Assembly (NCBI RefSeq): GCF_014648255.1
Contig: NZ_BMQT01000003.1
Location: 372,001-436,000 of the forward strand
DNA length: 64,000 bases
Reading direction: 5' to 3'
DNA from: Nocardioides albus
GTDB taxonomy: Bacteria > Actinomycetota > Actinomycetes > Propionibacteriales > Nocardioidaceae
Below, in pieces: positions 47,148-55,992 of this stretch (its first letter is position 1; every line of letters begins with the position of its first letter). Below the pieces are notes generated by a model that ran no database searches, had not been told where the DNA came from, and saw only the letters and a list, made by a program, of their open reading frames with translations. The position numbers and the translations under genes are program-made.

Positions 47148-48286
47148 AGGCGCACCTCACGGTGCTGGTCGGCGCGGACAGGGAGGTCGGCGACCACCTC
47201 GAAGCCGCCACCGGTGGTGGGGCCGTGGCTCAGGGTGCCGCCCGCGGCACGTGCCGCCTCCTCGAGCCCGGCCAGGCCGAGGCCCGTCGTCGCTCCGGCG
47301 CGGGGCGGAAGGGTCGCGCGGCCGTTGGTCACACCGAGGCGTACGCCGTCCGCGGTCGTCTCCACCGAGACCGTCACCGCCGACCCTGGAGAGTGCCGGG
47401 CAGCATTGGTCAGCGCCTCCTGCACGATGCGGTGGGCGGCGGCTTCGCGCACCCCGTCACCGGCCTGGAACGAGCCCTCCAGACGTACGTCCATCCCGGA
47501 CGCGCAGGCACGCTCGACCAGACCCTCGATCCCGTCGGAGGCGGGAGCGAGCGGGGCGTCCTCCGCCGCCGGGCGAAGGACGCCGACGATCTCACCGAGC
47601 CGGGCGGTGGCCTCGGCGGCGGCCGCGCGGATCGCTCCGGCGGCCTGCTGATGCGTCTGGGCGAGCCCCGGAGACACCTCGAGCGCGCCGGCCCGCAGCG
47701 CGATCAGGCTGAGCTCGTGGCCGAGCGAGTCGTGCATCTCCTGGGCGATCCGGGCGCGCTCGGTCAGCTGCGCCTGCTGGATCTGGGTCGAGTGGCTGCT
47801 CGCGACCTGGCGCAGGTAGCGCCCGCTCAGCCAGGGCAGCGCCATGAAGATGATCATGTTGCCGGCCATCGCCACCTGCACGCCGCCGCCGTTGACGAGG
47901 GCATCGACCACCGTCAGCGTCACCACGGCCACCATCACCACGACGGCCGAGGGCAGCACCCGCTCGGCCCACCGGCCGACCAGGAAGCTCACGAAGACCG
48001 CGAAGGCGATGTAGCTGAGCAGGGACCAGCCGTCGAAGACCACCACGGTGCCGCCCACCAGGGCGCACGTGATCGCGACCGCGACCGCCGGGCGCCGCGG
48101 CCGGATCCACAGCGCGAGCGCGACCACGGCCACGCTGACCACCGCCGCCCAGCCGGACCACTGCGGATGGCGAGCGCCGCTCATGTAGATGTGCTCCGCC
48201 GCGACCGCAGCGACCAGGAGCACGGACAGCATTCCCGCCACGGGAAACGACCGAGTCCAGGTGCGGGGACGGCGTAGCAGACTCAC
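47144..48286 (-). CDS. DesK-like sensor histidine kinase
   Basis: A 380-residue kinase with several transmembrane helices in the first ~160 residues, the phosphoacceptor H185 in IAQEMHDSLGHELSLI (HisKA_3 type) and an ATPase domain with IVQEALTNAARHS and TGLGLAGLEEAAR. It pairs with the overlapping LuxR regulator and lies next to the ABC exporter, which it may control. GTG at 48286 is chosen because upstream frame is repeat-derived (PVVEPVET). A GTG at 48295 is an alternative. Confidence 0.88.
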   Translation of the reverse strand: MSLLRRPRTWTRSFPVAGMLSVLLVAAVAAEHIYMSGARHPQWSGWAAVVSVAVVALALWIRPRRPAVAVAITCALVGGTVVVFDGWSLLSYIAFAVFVSFLVGRWAERVLPSAVVVMVAVVTLTVVDALVNGGGVQVAMAGNMIIFMALPWLSGRYLRQVASSHSTQIQQAQLTERARIAQEMHDSLGHELSLIALRAGALEVSPGLAQTHQQAAGAIRAAAAEATARLGEIVGVLRPAAEDAPLAPASDGIEGLVERACASGMDVRLEGSFQAGDGVREAAAHRIVQEALTNAARHSPGSAVTVSVETTADGVRLGVTNGRATLPPRAGATTGLGLAGLEEAARAAGGTLSHGPTTGGGFEVVADLPVRADQHREVRL

Positions 48287-48361
48287 GCTGACCACGGTAG
48301 TTGCGGCATCGCTCCAGGCGTACCGACTTTCGACAGTATGTCGACGCCGGATGTCGACCAG

Positions 48362-48414
48362 GGTCTCGACAGGCTCGACCACCGGACACTCAGGTCTCGA
48401 CAAACTGGACCACC
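48362..48414. repeat. 22-nt dispersed repeat, copies 3 and 3b
   Basis: 48362-48383 is identical to copy 2; 48393-48414 is a second, imperfect copy (GGTCTCGACAAACTGGACCA...). They lie in the 145-nt divergent spacer between the kinase and enoyl-CoA hydratase genes, so any promoter there must avoid or use them. Confidence 0.8.
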
Positions 48415-48431
48415 GGTGCAGACTGTGACCC

Positions 48432-49331
48432 ATGGCTTACGAGACCCTGACCTTCGACGTGGACGCCGACGGCATCGCGCTCCTGACCCTCAACCGACCC
48501 GACGCGCTCAACTCGTTCACCGTGACGATGGCGCGCGAGCTGGAGGAGGTGTTCACCACCGACGCGATGGCGGACGAGGTGCGCGCGGTGATCGTGACCG
48601 GTGCCGGACGGGCCTTCTGCGCGGGGATGGACCTGTCCGCGTCCGGGAACGTCTTCGGCCTCGACGAGTCGCTGCAGCCGACGCCCGAGAAGCTCGCCGA
48701 GCATCTCGCCGACCCGGACAAGCACCCCGAGTACGCCGAGGGCGTACGCGACACGGGTGGCAAGGTCACCCTCGCGATCCACGCGCTCCCCAAGCCGGTG
48801 ATCGCCGCGATCAACGGTCCTGCTGTCGGCATCGGCGCCACGATGCTGTGCGCGATGGACGCCCGGCTCGCCTCGTCCAAGGCGAAGATCGGCTTTGTCT
48901 TCGGCAAGCTCGGCATCGTCCCCGAAGCCTGCTCGTCCTACTTCCTGCCACGCGTCGTGGGCCTTCCCCGCGCGCTCGAGTGGCTCTACACCGCGGAGAT
49001 CCTCGACCCCGACCAGGCCCTCGACGGCGGTCTGGTCCGCAGCATCCACCTGCCCGACGAGCTGCTGCCCGCCGCGTTCGAGCTGGCCCGGAGGTTCACC
49101 CAGAACCGCTCGCCCGTCGGCACTGCGCTCGTTCGGCAGCTGATCACCCGCAACGCCTCCGCGCGCCATCCTCTCGAAGCGCACCTGAGCGACTCGCTGG
49201 CGATGTTCTACTGCTCGATCGGGGACGGCAAGGAGGGGGTCGCGGCGTTCCTCGAGAAGCGAACCGCGGACTTCACCTCGAAGGCATCCGAGGTTCCGGA
49301 GGTCTTCGACGGACATATTTTTACGGGCTGA
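48432..49331 (+). CDS. Enoyl-CoA hydratase/isomerase (crotonase family)
   Basis: A 299-residue crotonase. The oxyanion-hole segments are GAGRAFCAGMDLS and INGPAVGIGATMLCAMD; a glutamate at the active site is in LGIVPEACSSYFLPRVVG. Members hydrate or isomerise acyl-CoA in fatty-acid or aromatic degradation. ATG start. It stands alone, so its pathway cannot be named. Confidence 0.9.
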   Translation: MAYETLTFDVDADGIALLTLNRPDALNSFTVTMARELEEVFTTDAMADEVRAVIVTGAGRAFCAGMDLSASGNVFGLDESLQPTPEKLAEHLADPDKHPEYAEGVRDTGGKVTLAIHALPKPVIAAINGPAVGIGATMLCAMDARLASSKAKIGFVFGKLGIVPEACSSYFLPRVVGLPRALEWLYTAEILDPDQALDGGLVRSIHLPDELLPAAFELARRFTQNRSPVGTALVRQLITRNASARHPLEAHLSDSLAMFYCSIGDGKEGVAAFLEKRTADFTSKASEVPEVFDGHIFTG

Positions 49332-49494
49332 CCTGCAGCGATACTCTCGAACCCCCTGTTCTGCAGCAGGATCCTGGGTTACCGTCGAAAGTGGGCCCGC
49401 CCGCTGGTCCCTCACCCGGGTGTGGCCGCGGCCGGCACGCAGTGCCCAACCCGAGATGGGCGCGTGTCGGCCGCCTCTCGGCGGCAGCGCCCGG

Positions 49495-49992
49495 CTAGGC
49501 GTCGATGTGGCCCGCGTACGTCTCGACGATGACGTCGACCGGCTGGTCGACGTCGATGTCGATCCCCGCCTCGTCGTCCTCGAGCGGCTCCAGCGTCCGG
49601 AACTGGCTCTCCAGGAGGGCAGCGGGCATGAAGTGGCCCGGCCGGCTCGCCTGGCGCCTCGCGATCACCTCGCGGGTGCCCTCCAGGTGGAGGAACGTCA
49701 CCTCCGGGAGGTGTCGGCGAAGCTGGTCCCGGTACTTCCGTTTCAGCGCCGAGCAGCTCATCACGCCGCCGCGCTCGGCATGCCTGGCGAGCCACTCCCC
49801 GACTGCCTCCAGCCAGGGGTAGCGGTCGTCGTCGTCGAGCGCGATCCCGGCAGTCATCTTCTCGATGTTCGCCGGCGGATGCAGATCGTCGGCGTCCTCG
49901 AAGGGCACCCGGAGTCTGCCGGCGATCGCCGCCCCGATCGTCGACTTCCCCGAGCCCGAGACACCCATCACGACCAGCACCGGTTTCGTCAT
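49495..49992 (-). CDS. gntK: Gluconokinase
   Basis: A 165-residue shikimate-kinase-fold gluconokinase, converting gluconate to 6-phosphogluconate for the pentose phosphate pathway. P-loop GVSGSGKSTIGAAIA; DDLHPPANIEKMTAGIALDD and MSCSALKRKYRDQLR, RPGHFMPAALLESQ are signature blocks. The ATG at 49992 is right before the P-loop strand. No gluconate transporter is nearby. Confidence 0.93.
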   Translation of the reverse strand: MTKPVLVVMGVSGSGKSTIGAAIAGRLRVPFEDADDLHPPANIEKMTAGIALDDDDRYPWLEAVGEWLARHAERGGVMSCSALKRKYRDQLRRHLPEVTFLHLEGTREVIARRQASRPGHFMPAALLESQFRTLEPLEDDEAGIDIDVDQPVDVIVETYAGHIDA

Positions 49993-50091
49993 CGGGCCAT
50001 CGTACGGGCGTAGAGCGCCTCGAGCTCCGCGAAGTGCCGCTGCTCGACCACGCTCACGCCATCGACAGGCCCTTGGTGCCATGCTCGTCCC

Positions 50092-50574
50092 ATGACTCAG
50101 CACCCAGAGGCACTGCACCTCGAATCCTCCCGAGCGATCCCGGTCGCGTACGAGGCCGCCCTCGCCCGCGTCCTCCCGGCTCCGCTGCCGCAGATCTTCG
50201 GTCGTCGGTACGCCGCGATCGGCCCCATCGCCGAGGTCCGCGACCAGGCCGGCGCCTGGGATACCGCCGGCGAGACCCGCACCATCGTCCTCGCTGACGG
50301 CGCGACCATGCGCGAGACCCTGACCGCGATCGACGCCCCCTCGTCGTTCTCCTACGAGATCACGCCGCTCACCGGGCCGCTCAAGCTCCTGGTCGGACAC
50401 GTCGCCGGGCGCTGGTCCTTCGCCCCGGCAGGCACCGGCACGCGGGTCACCTGGTCCTGGGATGTCACCCCGGCCTCGTCTGCGGCAACCTTTGCGATGC
50501 CTATTTTCGGGTGGATGTGGAAGGGGTATGCGCGGCAGAGCTTGGAGGGTCTCGAGGAGCTGTTGGTCGGCTGA
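50092..50574 (+). CDS. SRPBCC family protein
   Basis: A 160-residue SRPBCC/polyketide-cyclase-like protein. Key strands are AIPVAYEAALARVLP, SFSYEITPLTGPLKLLVGHVAGRW, TRVTWSWDVTPA, with a C-terminal helix (YARQSLEGLEELL). No signal peptide. It is divergent from gntK and its stop faces the repeat-filled convergent spacer. Ligand unknown. Confidence 0.8.
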   Translation: MTQHPEALHLESSRAIPVAYEAALARVLPAPLPQIFGRRYAAIGPIAEVRDQAGAWDTAGETRTIVLADGATMRETLTAIDAPSSFSYEITPLTGPLKLLVGHVAGRWSFAPAGTGTRVTWSWDVTPASSAATFAMPIFGWMWKGYARQSLEGLEELLVG

Positions 50575-50630
50575 GCTCGGCCTTCTTGCGCGTCGGCGGG
50601 TTGACGTGTCTTCGGGGACTCTCTGCCGCC

Positions 50631-50792
50631 GGGGCTTGGGGTGGGCACGGGCTCGGAGGCGAATGAACGTTCGTTCGCCCTGTGGAGGTAAACGAACGTT
50701 CGTTCACCGCTGAGGCCTCCCCACCCGATGAAGGCGTGGGGCGGTCACCTGCCGTAGGTGAGTGTGCCGCGGCCCAAGACCAACCCCAAAAT
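50631..50792. repeat. Dispersed palindromic repeat, copy B
   Basis: In the 260-nt convergent spacer 50575-50834. Two near-palindromes, GCGAATGAACGTTCGTTCGC (50659-50678) and 50688-50707 (core AACGAACGTTCGTT), with flanks matching copy A (21861-22076) in inverted orientation, including TGAGGCCTCCCCA and CACCTGCCGTAGGTGAGTG. Confidence 0.85.
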
Positions 50793-50834
50793 ACGGTCGC
50801 TCAACCGCGGCGAACCAAAGGCGACAAACCCGCG

Positions 50835-51647
50835 TCAGTCGATCCCATGCCGCTTGATGAAGGAAAGGATCTGCTCGGAGAGCTCAGGACGACAGACGAC
50901 GACATCAGGCAGATACACGTCGTCCTGGTTGTAGCGCAACGGCGAGCCGTCGATACGGGAGGTGAACAGCCCGGCCGCGGCGGCGACCGCCACAGGAGCG
51001 GCAGAGTCCCACTCGTACTGCCCACCCGCGTGGACGTAGGCATCGGAGATGTCGCGTACGACCGACATCATCTTGACCCCGGCCGATCCCATCGGGACCA
51101 GCTCGGCACCGAGCTCCTCGGCCAGCGCCTCGACGAACGCCGGCGGGCGGCTGCGGGAGACCGCGATCCGGGGACGGGGCGAGGTCGAGGGCGGGACGAC
51201 GGGGGCCGCACCGGTGTGGAACGTGCTCTGCACGGACGCGTCCGCCAGCGCCGGCTGGGCGACCGCACCGGCGATCAGCTCGCCGCCGTTGGACGAGGCC
51301 CACAGCGCGACGTGCACCGCCCAGTCGTCGCGCGGCGGCTCGGAGAACTCGCGGGTCCCGTCGAGGGGGTCGATGATCCACACCCGGTCCTGGCCGAGCC
51401 GCTCCTTGGAGTCCTTGCCCTCCTCGGAGAGGACACCGTCCTGAGGACGGTGCTCGGCGACGAGCTCCATCAGCAGCTCGTGGGCGGCCAGGTCACCGGC
51501 GTCCTTGAGCTCCTTGCCCTCGAGCCCGGAGGTGGCGCGCACCTCGAGCAGCCGACGACCGGCAGTCTCGGCCAACCAGGCGGCCAGCAGGTGGTCTGAG
51601 GCGAGGATCTCGGGCGTGGGCTCTGCGTCGAAGGTCACCCGCGGCAC
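50835..51647 (-). CDS. cysQ: 3'(2'),5'-bisphosphate nucleotidase CysQ / inositol monophosphatase family
   Basis: A 270-residue lithium-sensitive phosphatase. Metal-binding motifs are DPLDGTREF and WDSAAPVAV, with LSEEGKDS supplying the first acidic residue pair. CysQ removes 3'-phosphate from PAP made during sulfate assimilation; inositol or fructose-bisphosphate phosphatase remains possible. GTG start one nucleotide after the kinase stop, so likely co-transcribed with it. Confidence 0.85.
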   Translation of the reverse strand: MPRVTFDAEPTPEILASDHLLAAWLAETAGRRLLEVRATSGLEGKELKDAGDLAAHELLMELVAEHRPQDGVLSEEGKDSKERLGQDRVWIIDPLDGTREFSEPPRDDWAVHVALWASSNGGELIAGAVAQPALADASVQSTFHTGAAPVVPPSTSPRPRIAVSRSRPPAFVEALAEELGAELVPMGSAGVKMMSVVRDISDAYVHAGGQYEWDSAAPVAVAAAAGLFTSRIDGSPLRYNQDDVYLPDVVVCRPELSEQILSFIKRHGID

Positions 51648-51648
51648 T

Positions 51649-53727
51649 CTATCGAGACGCCCGGCGGCTCCGGTACAGACCCAGCCCGAGCCCGAGGGCG
51701 ATCACCAGCGCGACTCCGGTCAGCGCGGCGCGAAGGACCAGACCCGACTTCGCACGTTCGTGCTCGTCGGTGACGTCGTTCGCCATGCTCTCGGTCGAGG
51801 TGAGGATCACCTCACGAAGACTCTGGATGTACTCCACGGCGCCGTCGGACCAGGTGCGCACGAGCGGCTCACCCTTCGACGCTGCCCGCAGCTCCTTGGC
51901 GACGCCTTCGATGCTGCCCTTGGCAGCGACGTCGCGGACCGTACGCTGCACCATCATCGCGCCCGAGCCCTTGTCGAAGGTGCCCTCGGAGACTCGGTCG
52001 AGGTCCGCCTGCAGCGCAGGCGAGGCACCCGAGTAGAACGCCGAGGACGCCTTCACCCATGCGGCCTCCGCCTCGGTGAGCTCCTTGACCGACTTCGTGT
52101 CGATCTCGTTGCCGGACAGCGCCACCATCATGAGCTCCCGCTCGGTGCTGAACGCCTCCGCCGCCGCCTTCAGGTTGCTGAGGTTGCGGAGCTGGTCGCC
52201 GGTCTCGTCCTCCAGCTCCGGCACCTGCGCCGCGAGCACCAGCAGGTTGCTGGCCAGGCCGGTGTAGACCTCGCGGGCCGCATCCTGGTCGGCCCGGTCG
52301 CCTTCCTGCATCTCGACCCGGTAGTCCTCGAAGTCGTCGAGCACCTCGGTGATGTCGTGGTGGAGCGTGCGCAGCTCGGGGTCGCTGTCGACGTCGATCT
52401 CGGCCGCGGCGGTCTGCCACTCCTCGATCGCGAGGTCGGTGGTGTGCAGGTAGGTGGAGCGTACGTTGACCGGCGCCTGCGCGACGGGCTGCAGCGAGTC
52501 CCGCTCGAAGATCACGTCGACGGCGAGCTCGATGGTCTCCGGGAGCGCCTCGCTGATGGCTGCGGCCTGGCCTGTCTCGGAGGTGCTGCGGAAGGCGGCG
52601 AACGTCGCCACGCCGCAAGCGGCGACGGCGAACAGCGCGACGGCCAGCAGGATGCTCACGGCCCGCCCACCACCGGAGCGCTTCGCGACCCGCGCCCCGC
52701 CTGTCGGGAACGATCCGCTGGCGCCGGTCGTGGCGAACCCTCCGGTCGATCCGGTGACGTCGGCGGCCGGGAACGAGCCGCTCCCGCCGAACGGCTGCGC
52801 ACTGTGCGCGCCTACTCTCTCGAACGCCCCGGAGGTGCGGATAGGACTGGACGCGTGCGTCGTACGCTGTCTCGGAACCTTCGCGTCGAAGACCGGCAGC
52901 GGACCCGACCCGGTGAGCACCGCGACGACGTCCTGGGCGGTCGGCCGCTGCTCGGGGTCCTTGGCGATCATCATCGCGACCAGGTCGTCGATGATCCCCG
53001 GCACCTGGACCGTGCCGCTGACCCGCGGGATCGGCGCGCTGGCGTGCTGGTAGACCATCGCCGCCGGTGCAGCGCCGGAGTACGGCGTGCGGCCGGTGAG
53101 CATCTCGTAGAAGACACAGCCCAGCGAGTAGATGTCGCTCGGCGGACCGACCTCGCCACCCGAGCCACGCTCGGGCGAGAGATAGCCGAGGCTTCCGACG
53201 ACATCGTGGGTCGAGGTCAGCCGCTGGTCGCCCAGCCGGGCGAGCTGGGCGATCCCGAAGTCGACGATCCGGATCCGGCGGTCACCGTCGTAGACGAGGT
53301 TGGAAGGCTTGATGTCGCGGTGGACGATCCCCTGGCCGTGGACCGCTGCGAGCGTACGCGCGGCCTGGACGATCACCTCGCCGGCCTCTCGGGGGATCAG
53401 CGGGCCGTGCGAGCGCAGGCGCTCGCCGAGGTCGGGGCCGGTGAGGAGCTCCATGACCAGGAAGGCCGTCGGCCCGCTGCTGGTCTGCTCGATCCCGGCG
53501 TCGTGGACCTGCACGGTGCCGGAATGGCTGGCGGCCGCGGTCGAGAGCGACTCGCGCCGGAACCGCTCGATCATCGTCGGGTCGGCCGATGTCCTCACGA
53601 CCTTGACAGCGACCCAGCGCTGCAGGGTGAGGTCCATCGCTTGCCAGACCTCGCCCATACCGCCTCGCCCGATCAAGCGGTGCAACTCGTAACGGCCAGC
53701 GATCATGGGGTGGGGGGAGGTTTGCAT
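51649..53727 (-). CDS. Ser/Thr protein kinase with extracellular NIT-like sensor
   Basis: A 692-residue PknB-type kinase. The catalytic domain (about 1-265) has the glycine loop GRGGMGEVW, K42 in VAVKVV, HRDIKPSNL, and DFG in RIVDFGIAQL. A disordered linker follows. Two transmembrane helices (ILLAVALFAVAACGVATFAAF near 365 and the C-terminal LTGVALVIALGLGLGLY) bracket about 270 helical extracellular residues, with ERELMMVALSGN resembling NIT (nitrate/nitrite sensing) domains. PASTA repeats are absent. ATG at 53727 is the best start; a TTG at 53745 is possible. Confidence 0.88.
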   Translation of the reverse strand: MQTSPHPMIAGRYELHRLIGRGGMGEVWQAMDLTLQRWVAVKVVRTSADPTMIERFRRESLSTAAASHSGTVQVHDAGIEQTSSGPTAFLVMELLTGPDLGERLRSHGPLIPREAGEVIVQAARTLAAVHGQGIVHRDIKPSNLVYDGDRRIRIVDFGIAQLARLGDQRLTSTHDVVGSLGYLSPERGSGGEVGPPSDIYSLGCVFYEMLTGRTPYSGAAPAAMVYQHASAPIPRVSGTVQVPGIIDDLVAMMIAKDPEQRPTAQDVVAVLTGSGPLPVFDAKVPRQRTTHASSPIRTSGAFERVGAHSAQPFGGSGSFPAADVTGSTGGFATTGASGSFPTGGARVAKRSGGGRAVSILLAVALFAVAACGVATFAAFRSTSETGQAAAISEALPETIELAVDVIFERDSLQPVAQAPVNVRSTYLHTTDLAIEEWQTAAAEIDVDSDPELRTLHHDITEVLDDFEDYRVEMQEGDRADQDAAREVYTGLASNLLVLAAQVPELEDETGDQLRNLSNLKAAAEAFSTERELMMVALSGNEIDTKSVKELTEAEAAWVKASSAFYSGASPALQADLDRVSEGTFDKGSGAMMVQRTVRDVAAKGSIEGVAKELRAASKGEPLVRTWSDGAVEYIQSLREVILTSTESMANDVTDEHERAKSGLVLRAALTGVALVIALGLGLGLYRSRRASR

Positions 53728-53809
53728 GGGGGACGTTCCCGTCAAGGATCCAGTTGTTCGTTCATGTCGGGTTGCTCACACAACGGCCTGGGAGTCTAGG
53801 GGACGCCGA

Positions 53810-55156
53810 TCAGTAGGCGCCAGAGCCCCGGACTACAGCTTTCACTGTGCGCACGACGATCCCGAAGTCACGTAGCAGCGTCCAGTTGTCCACATAGTCC
53901 AGGTCCAGCCTGACCGTGTCCTCCCAGGAGAGGTCCGAACGCCCCGAGACCTGCCACAACCCGGTCAGACCGGGAGCGACCGCGAGTCGGCGATGTGAGT
54001 CGCGATCGTACATCGCCACCTCGCTCGGCAGTCCCGGGCGGGGACCGACCAGCGACATCTGGCCCAGCACGATGTTGAACAGCTGCGGCAGCTCGTCGAG
54101 GGAGTACTTCCGCAGCACTCGTCCCACCCGGGTCACCCGGGGGTCGGCGCGGAGCTTGAAGAGGACGTGTCCCGGGCGATGCTCGAGCGTACGCAGCAGC
54201 GACTCCGCGTCGACCACCATGGTGCGGAACTTCCAGATCCGGAACTGCTCACCGCCCCGCCCGACACGCACCTGCCGGAAGAACACCGGGCCCGGGGAGT
54301 CGAGCTTGATCAGGACCGCCACGGCCACGAAGACCGGGACGAGCACGGCGACAGCGGCCGCCGCGGCCAGCCACTCCCAGACGTACTTGGCGACCCGGGT
54401 CAGCCGTGCCCGGAGGGCCTCCTCGACGTAAAGAAGGGTCATCGAGCCCAGTCTCATCGACGACGTACGCTGCGGGGTGACGTCCTGCATCCGGGTGCTG
54501 ACCAGCAGCGGCAGACCGAAGGACTCGCTCGTCCAGGCCAGCCGCTGGATCTCGCGCCCGGCCAGGTCGGGACCGGGGACGACCAGGACCGCGTCGGGCG
54601 CGACCGAGGCGATCGCGCCGGAGAGACCGTCGGCGCGGCAGACGGCCGCGGCCTCCATCAGGCCGCCACTGAGCCGGTGGGTCCATTCCGGGATCGCGCC
54701 GGTGTCATGGGCGGCCTCGACGACGACTACCCGCAGCGGGTTGCGCGGCCGGGAGCTGAAGATGTAGCCCACCACCCGGAAGACGAGCGCGGTCACCAGC
54801 CCGATGATCGTCTGCGCGACGAGCTGCGCCTGCGGAAGCGTGACCAGCGCACCCAGCAACCAGGTCGCCATGCTCATCGCCATGAACGCCTTGAAGACCC
54901 CGGAGACCGTCGCCCGCAGGCGCTCGGCCCCGGGAAGGATCTTCGGGGCGGTGATCCTCGTGGTCAGTGCCCATACCAGGCCCCACCCCAGCGCGTGGAC
55001 GATCTCCTGCCCCAAGAGCAGCGGCGCCAACAGCACCACCGCGAGCCCGTCCAGCATCGAGGCCTGCAACCGAAGGGAGGGTGTCTTCGGGGACACCCTC
55101 CTCTGGTTGAGCTCGAGTGGGGCTGCCGCCTCCACCGATGCCAGCTCGATCGTCAT
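53810..55156 (-). CDS. Polyprenyl glycosylphosphotransferase
   Basis: A 448-residue membrane enzyme of the exopolysaccharide type. The N-terminal half has four or five hydrophobic helices and a Rossmann-like middle domain; the C-terminal bacterial sugar transferase domain has SPGPVFFRQVRVGRGG, IWKFRTMVVDAE, YSLDELPQLFNIV, MSLVGPRPGLPSEV and LDYVDNWTLLRDF. It would move a sugar-1-phosphate onto polyprenyl phosphate to start a glycan chain. Its neighbours (kinase, two-component genes) suggest regulated polymer synthesis. Confidence 0.9.
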   Translation of the reverse strand: MTIELASVEAAAPLELNQRRVSPKTPSLRLQASMLDGLAVVLLAPLLLGQEIVHALGWGLVWALTTRITAPKILPGAERLRATVSGVFKAFMAMSMATWLLGALVTLPQAQLVAQTIIGLVTALVFRVVGYIFSSRPRNPLRVVVVEAAHDTGAIPEWTHRLSGGLMEAAAVCRADGLSGAIASVAPDAVLVVPGPDLAGREIQRLAWTSESFGLPLLVSTRMQDVTPQRTSSMRLGSMTLLYVEEALRARLTRVAKYVWEWLAAAAAVAVLVPVFVAVAVLIKLDSPGPVFFRQVRVGRGGEQFRIWKFRTMVVDAESLLRTLEHRPGHVLFKLRADPRVTRVGRVLRKYSLDELPQLFNIVLGQMSLVGPRPGLPSEVAMYDRDSHRRLAVAPGLTGLWQVSGRSDLSWEDTVRLDLDYVDNWTLLRDFGIVVRTVKAVVRGSGAY

Positions 55157-55299
55157 TCGTCTCCCCCGTGGCTTCGGCGCGCCCGAACGCTACTTCATGA
55201 CAGAACAATGCGGGACGGAACGGCCCGATGGGGCCGGACAGGGTCCGGTTAGACCAAATGAGGGAACGACTCGTCGCCGGCGCAGACCAGTGGCAGGCG

Positions 55300-55992
55300 T
55301 CAGGCCAACGACTGGGGCGATCGCCAGCCGAGCCGGTGCGCGAGACCGACGGCAGCGATCTGGGAGGTCACCTGGAGCTTGGCGAGGATGGACTTCACCT
55401 GCGTACGCACCGTCGCCTCGGACACGACGCCGATGACGGCGATCTCGTGGACGGTGCGACCGAGCATCAGGTGGCCGAGCACCTGTGACTCCCGCTTGGT
55501 GAGCAGCTCGATGCGGCGGCTGAGGTCGGCGATCTCGTGCTGACGCTCGAACCAGATCCGGATCAGGCGTTCGCGGTCGGTGACCGCGAGCACGCAGGCT
55601 CCCTGGTAGAGCCGTCGGACTGTGCCCAGGATCTCGCCGAGCGGGCGGGACTTGGACAGCACCGTCCGAGCACCGTTGCGGAGCGCCTGGCCCCAGCGGG
55701 CCTCCTCGATCGCACCGGTCACCACGACCACGTCGACGCCGGCCTTGGCGAGCGGCTCGATCAGGCGTACGCCGTCTCCATAGCGCCCCAGGTCGAGGTC
55801 GAGGAGCACGACCTTCGGCTTGTTGCGGAGCACGACATTGACCATCGTGGCGGTGGAGACCGGTTCGCTGGGCATCGGGACGCGGCGTACGTCGTATCCC
55901 TCCATCGAGACGGCGAGCTCGAGCGACTCGGCGAAGAGGACATGGTCCTCGACGATGACGACCCGGTACTGGCTACGCGGCGACTGCGTCAT
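55300..55992 (-). CDS. LuxR-type response regulator
   Basis: A 230-residue regulator: receiver with VIVEDHVLF, phosphoacceptor D65 (VVLLDLDLG) and lysine in TVLSKSRPL; HTH in KRESQVLGHLMLGRTVHEIA and EATVRTQVKSILAKL. Its start overlaps the kinase gene by 20 nt, and it is a likely partner. The HTH resembles that of the regulator at 57315-57977 (VRSQVKAILRKFEVGSQLAAV). Confidence 0.88.
   Translation of the reverse strand: MTQSPRSQYRVVIVEDHVLFAESLELAVSMEGYDVRRVPMPSEPVSTATMVNVVLRNKPKVVLLDLDLGRYGDGVRLIEPLAKAGVDVVVVTGAIEEARWGQALRNGARTVLSKSRPLGEILGTVRRLYQGACVLAVTDRERLIRIWFERQHEIADLSRRIELLTKRESQVLGHLMLGRTVHEIAVIGVVSEATVRTQVKSILAKLQVTSQIAAVGLAHRLGWRSPQSLA

Noticed and set aside
50682..50830. Small protein encoded by the palindromic repeat (NERSF...SPAVGECAAAQ frame, seen in both copies)
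   Set aside because: Differences between copies are spread over all codon positions, the frames end differently, and no ribosome site was convincing.
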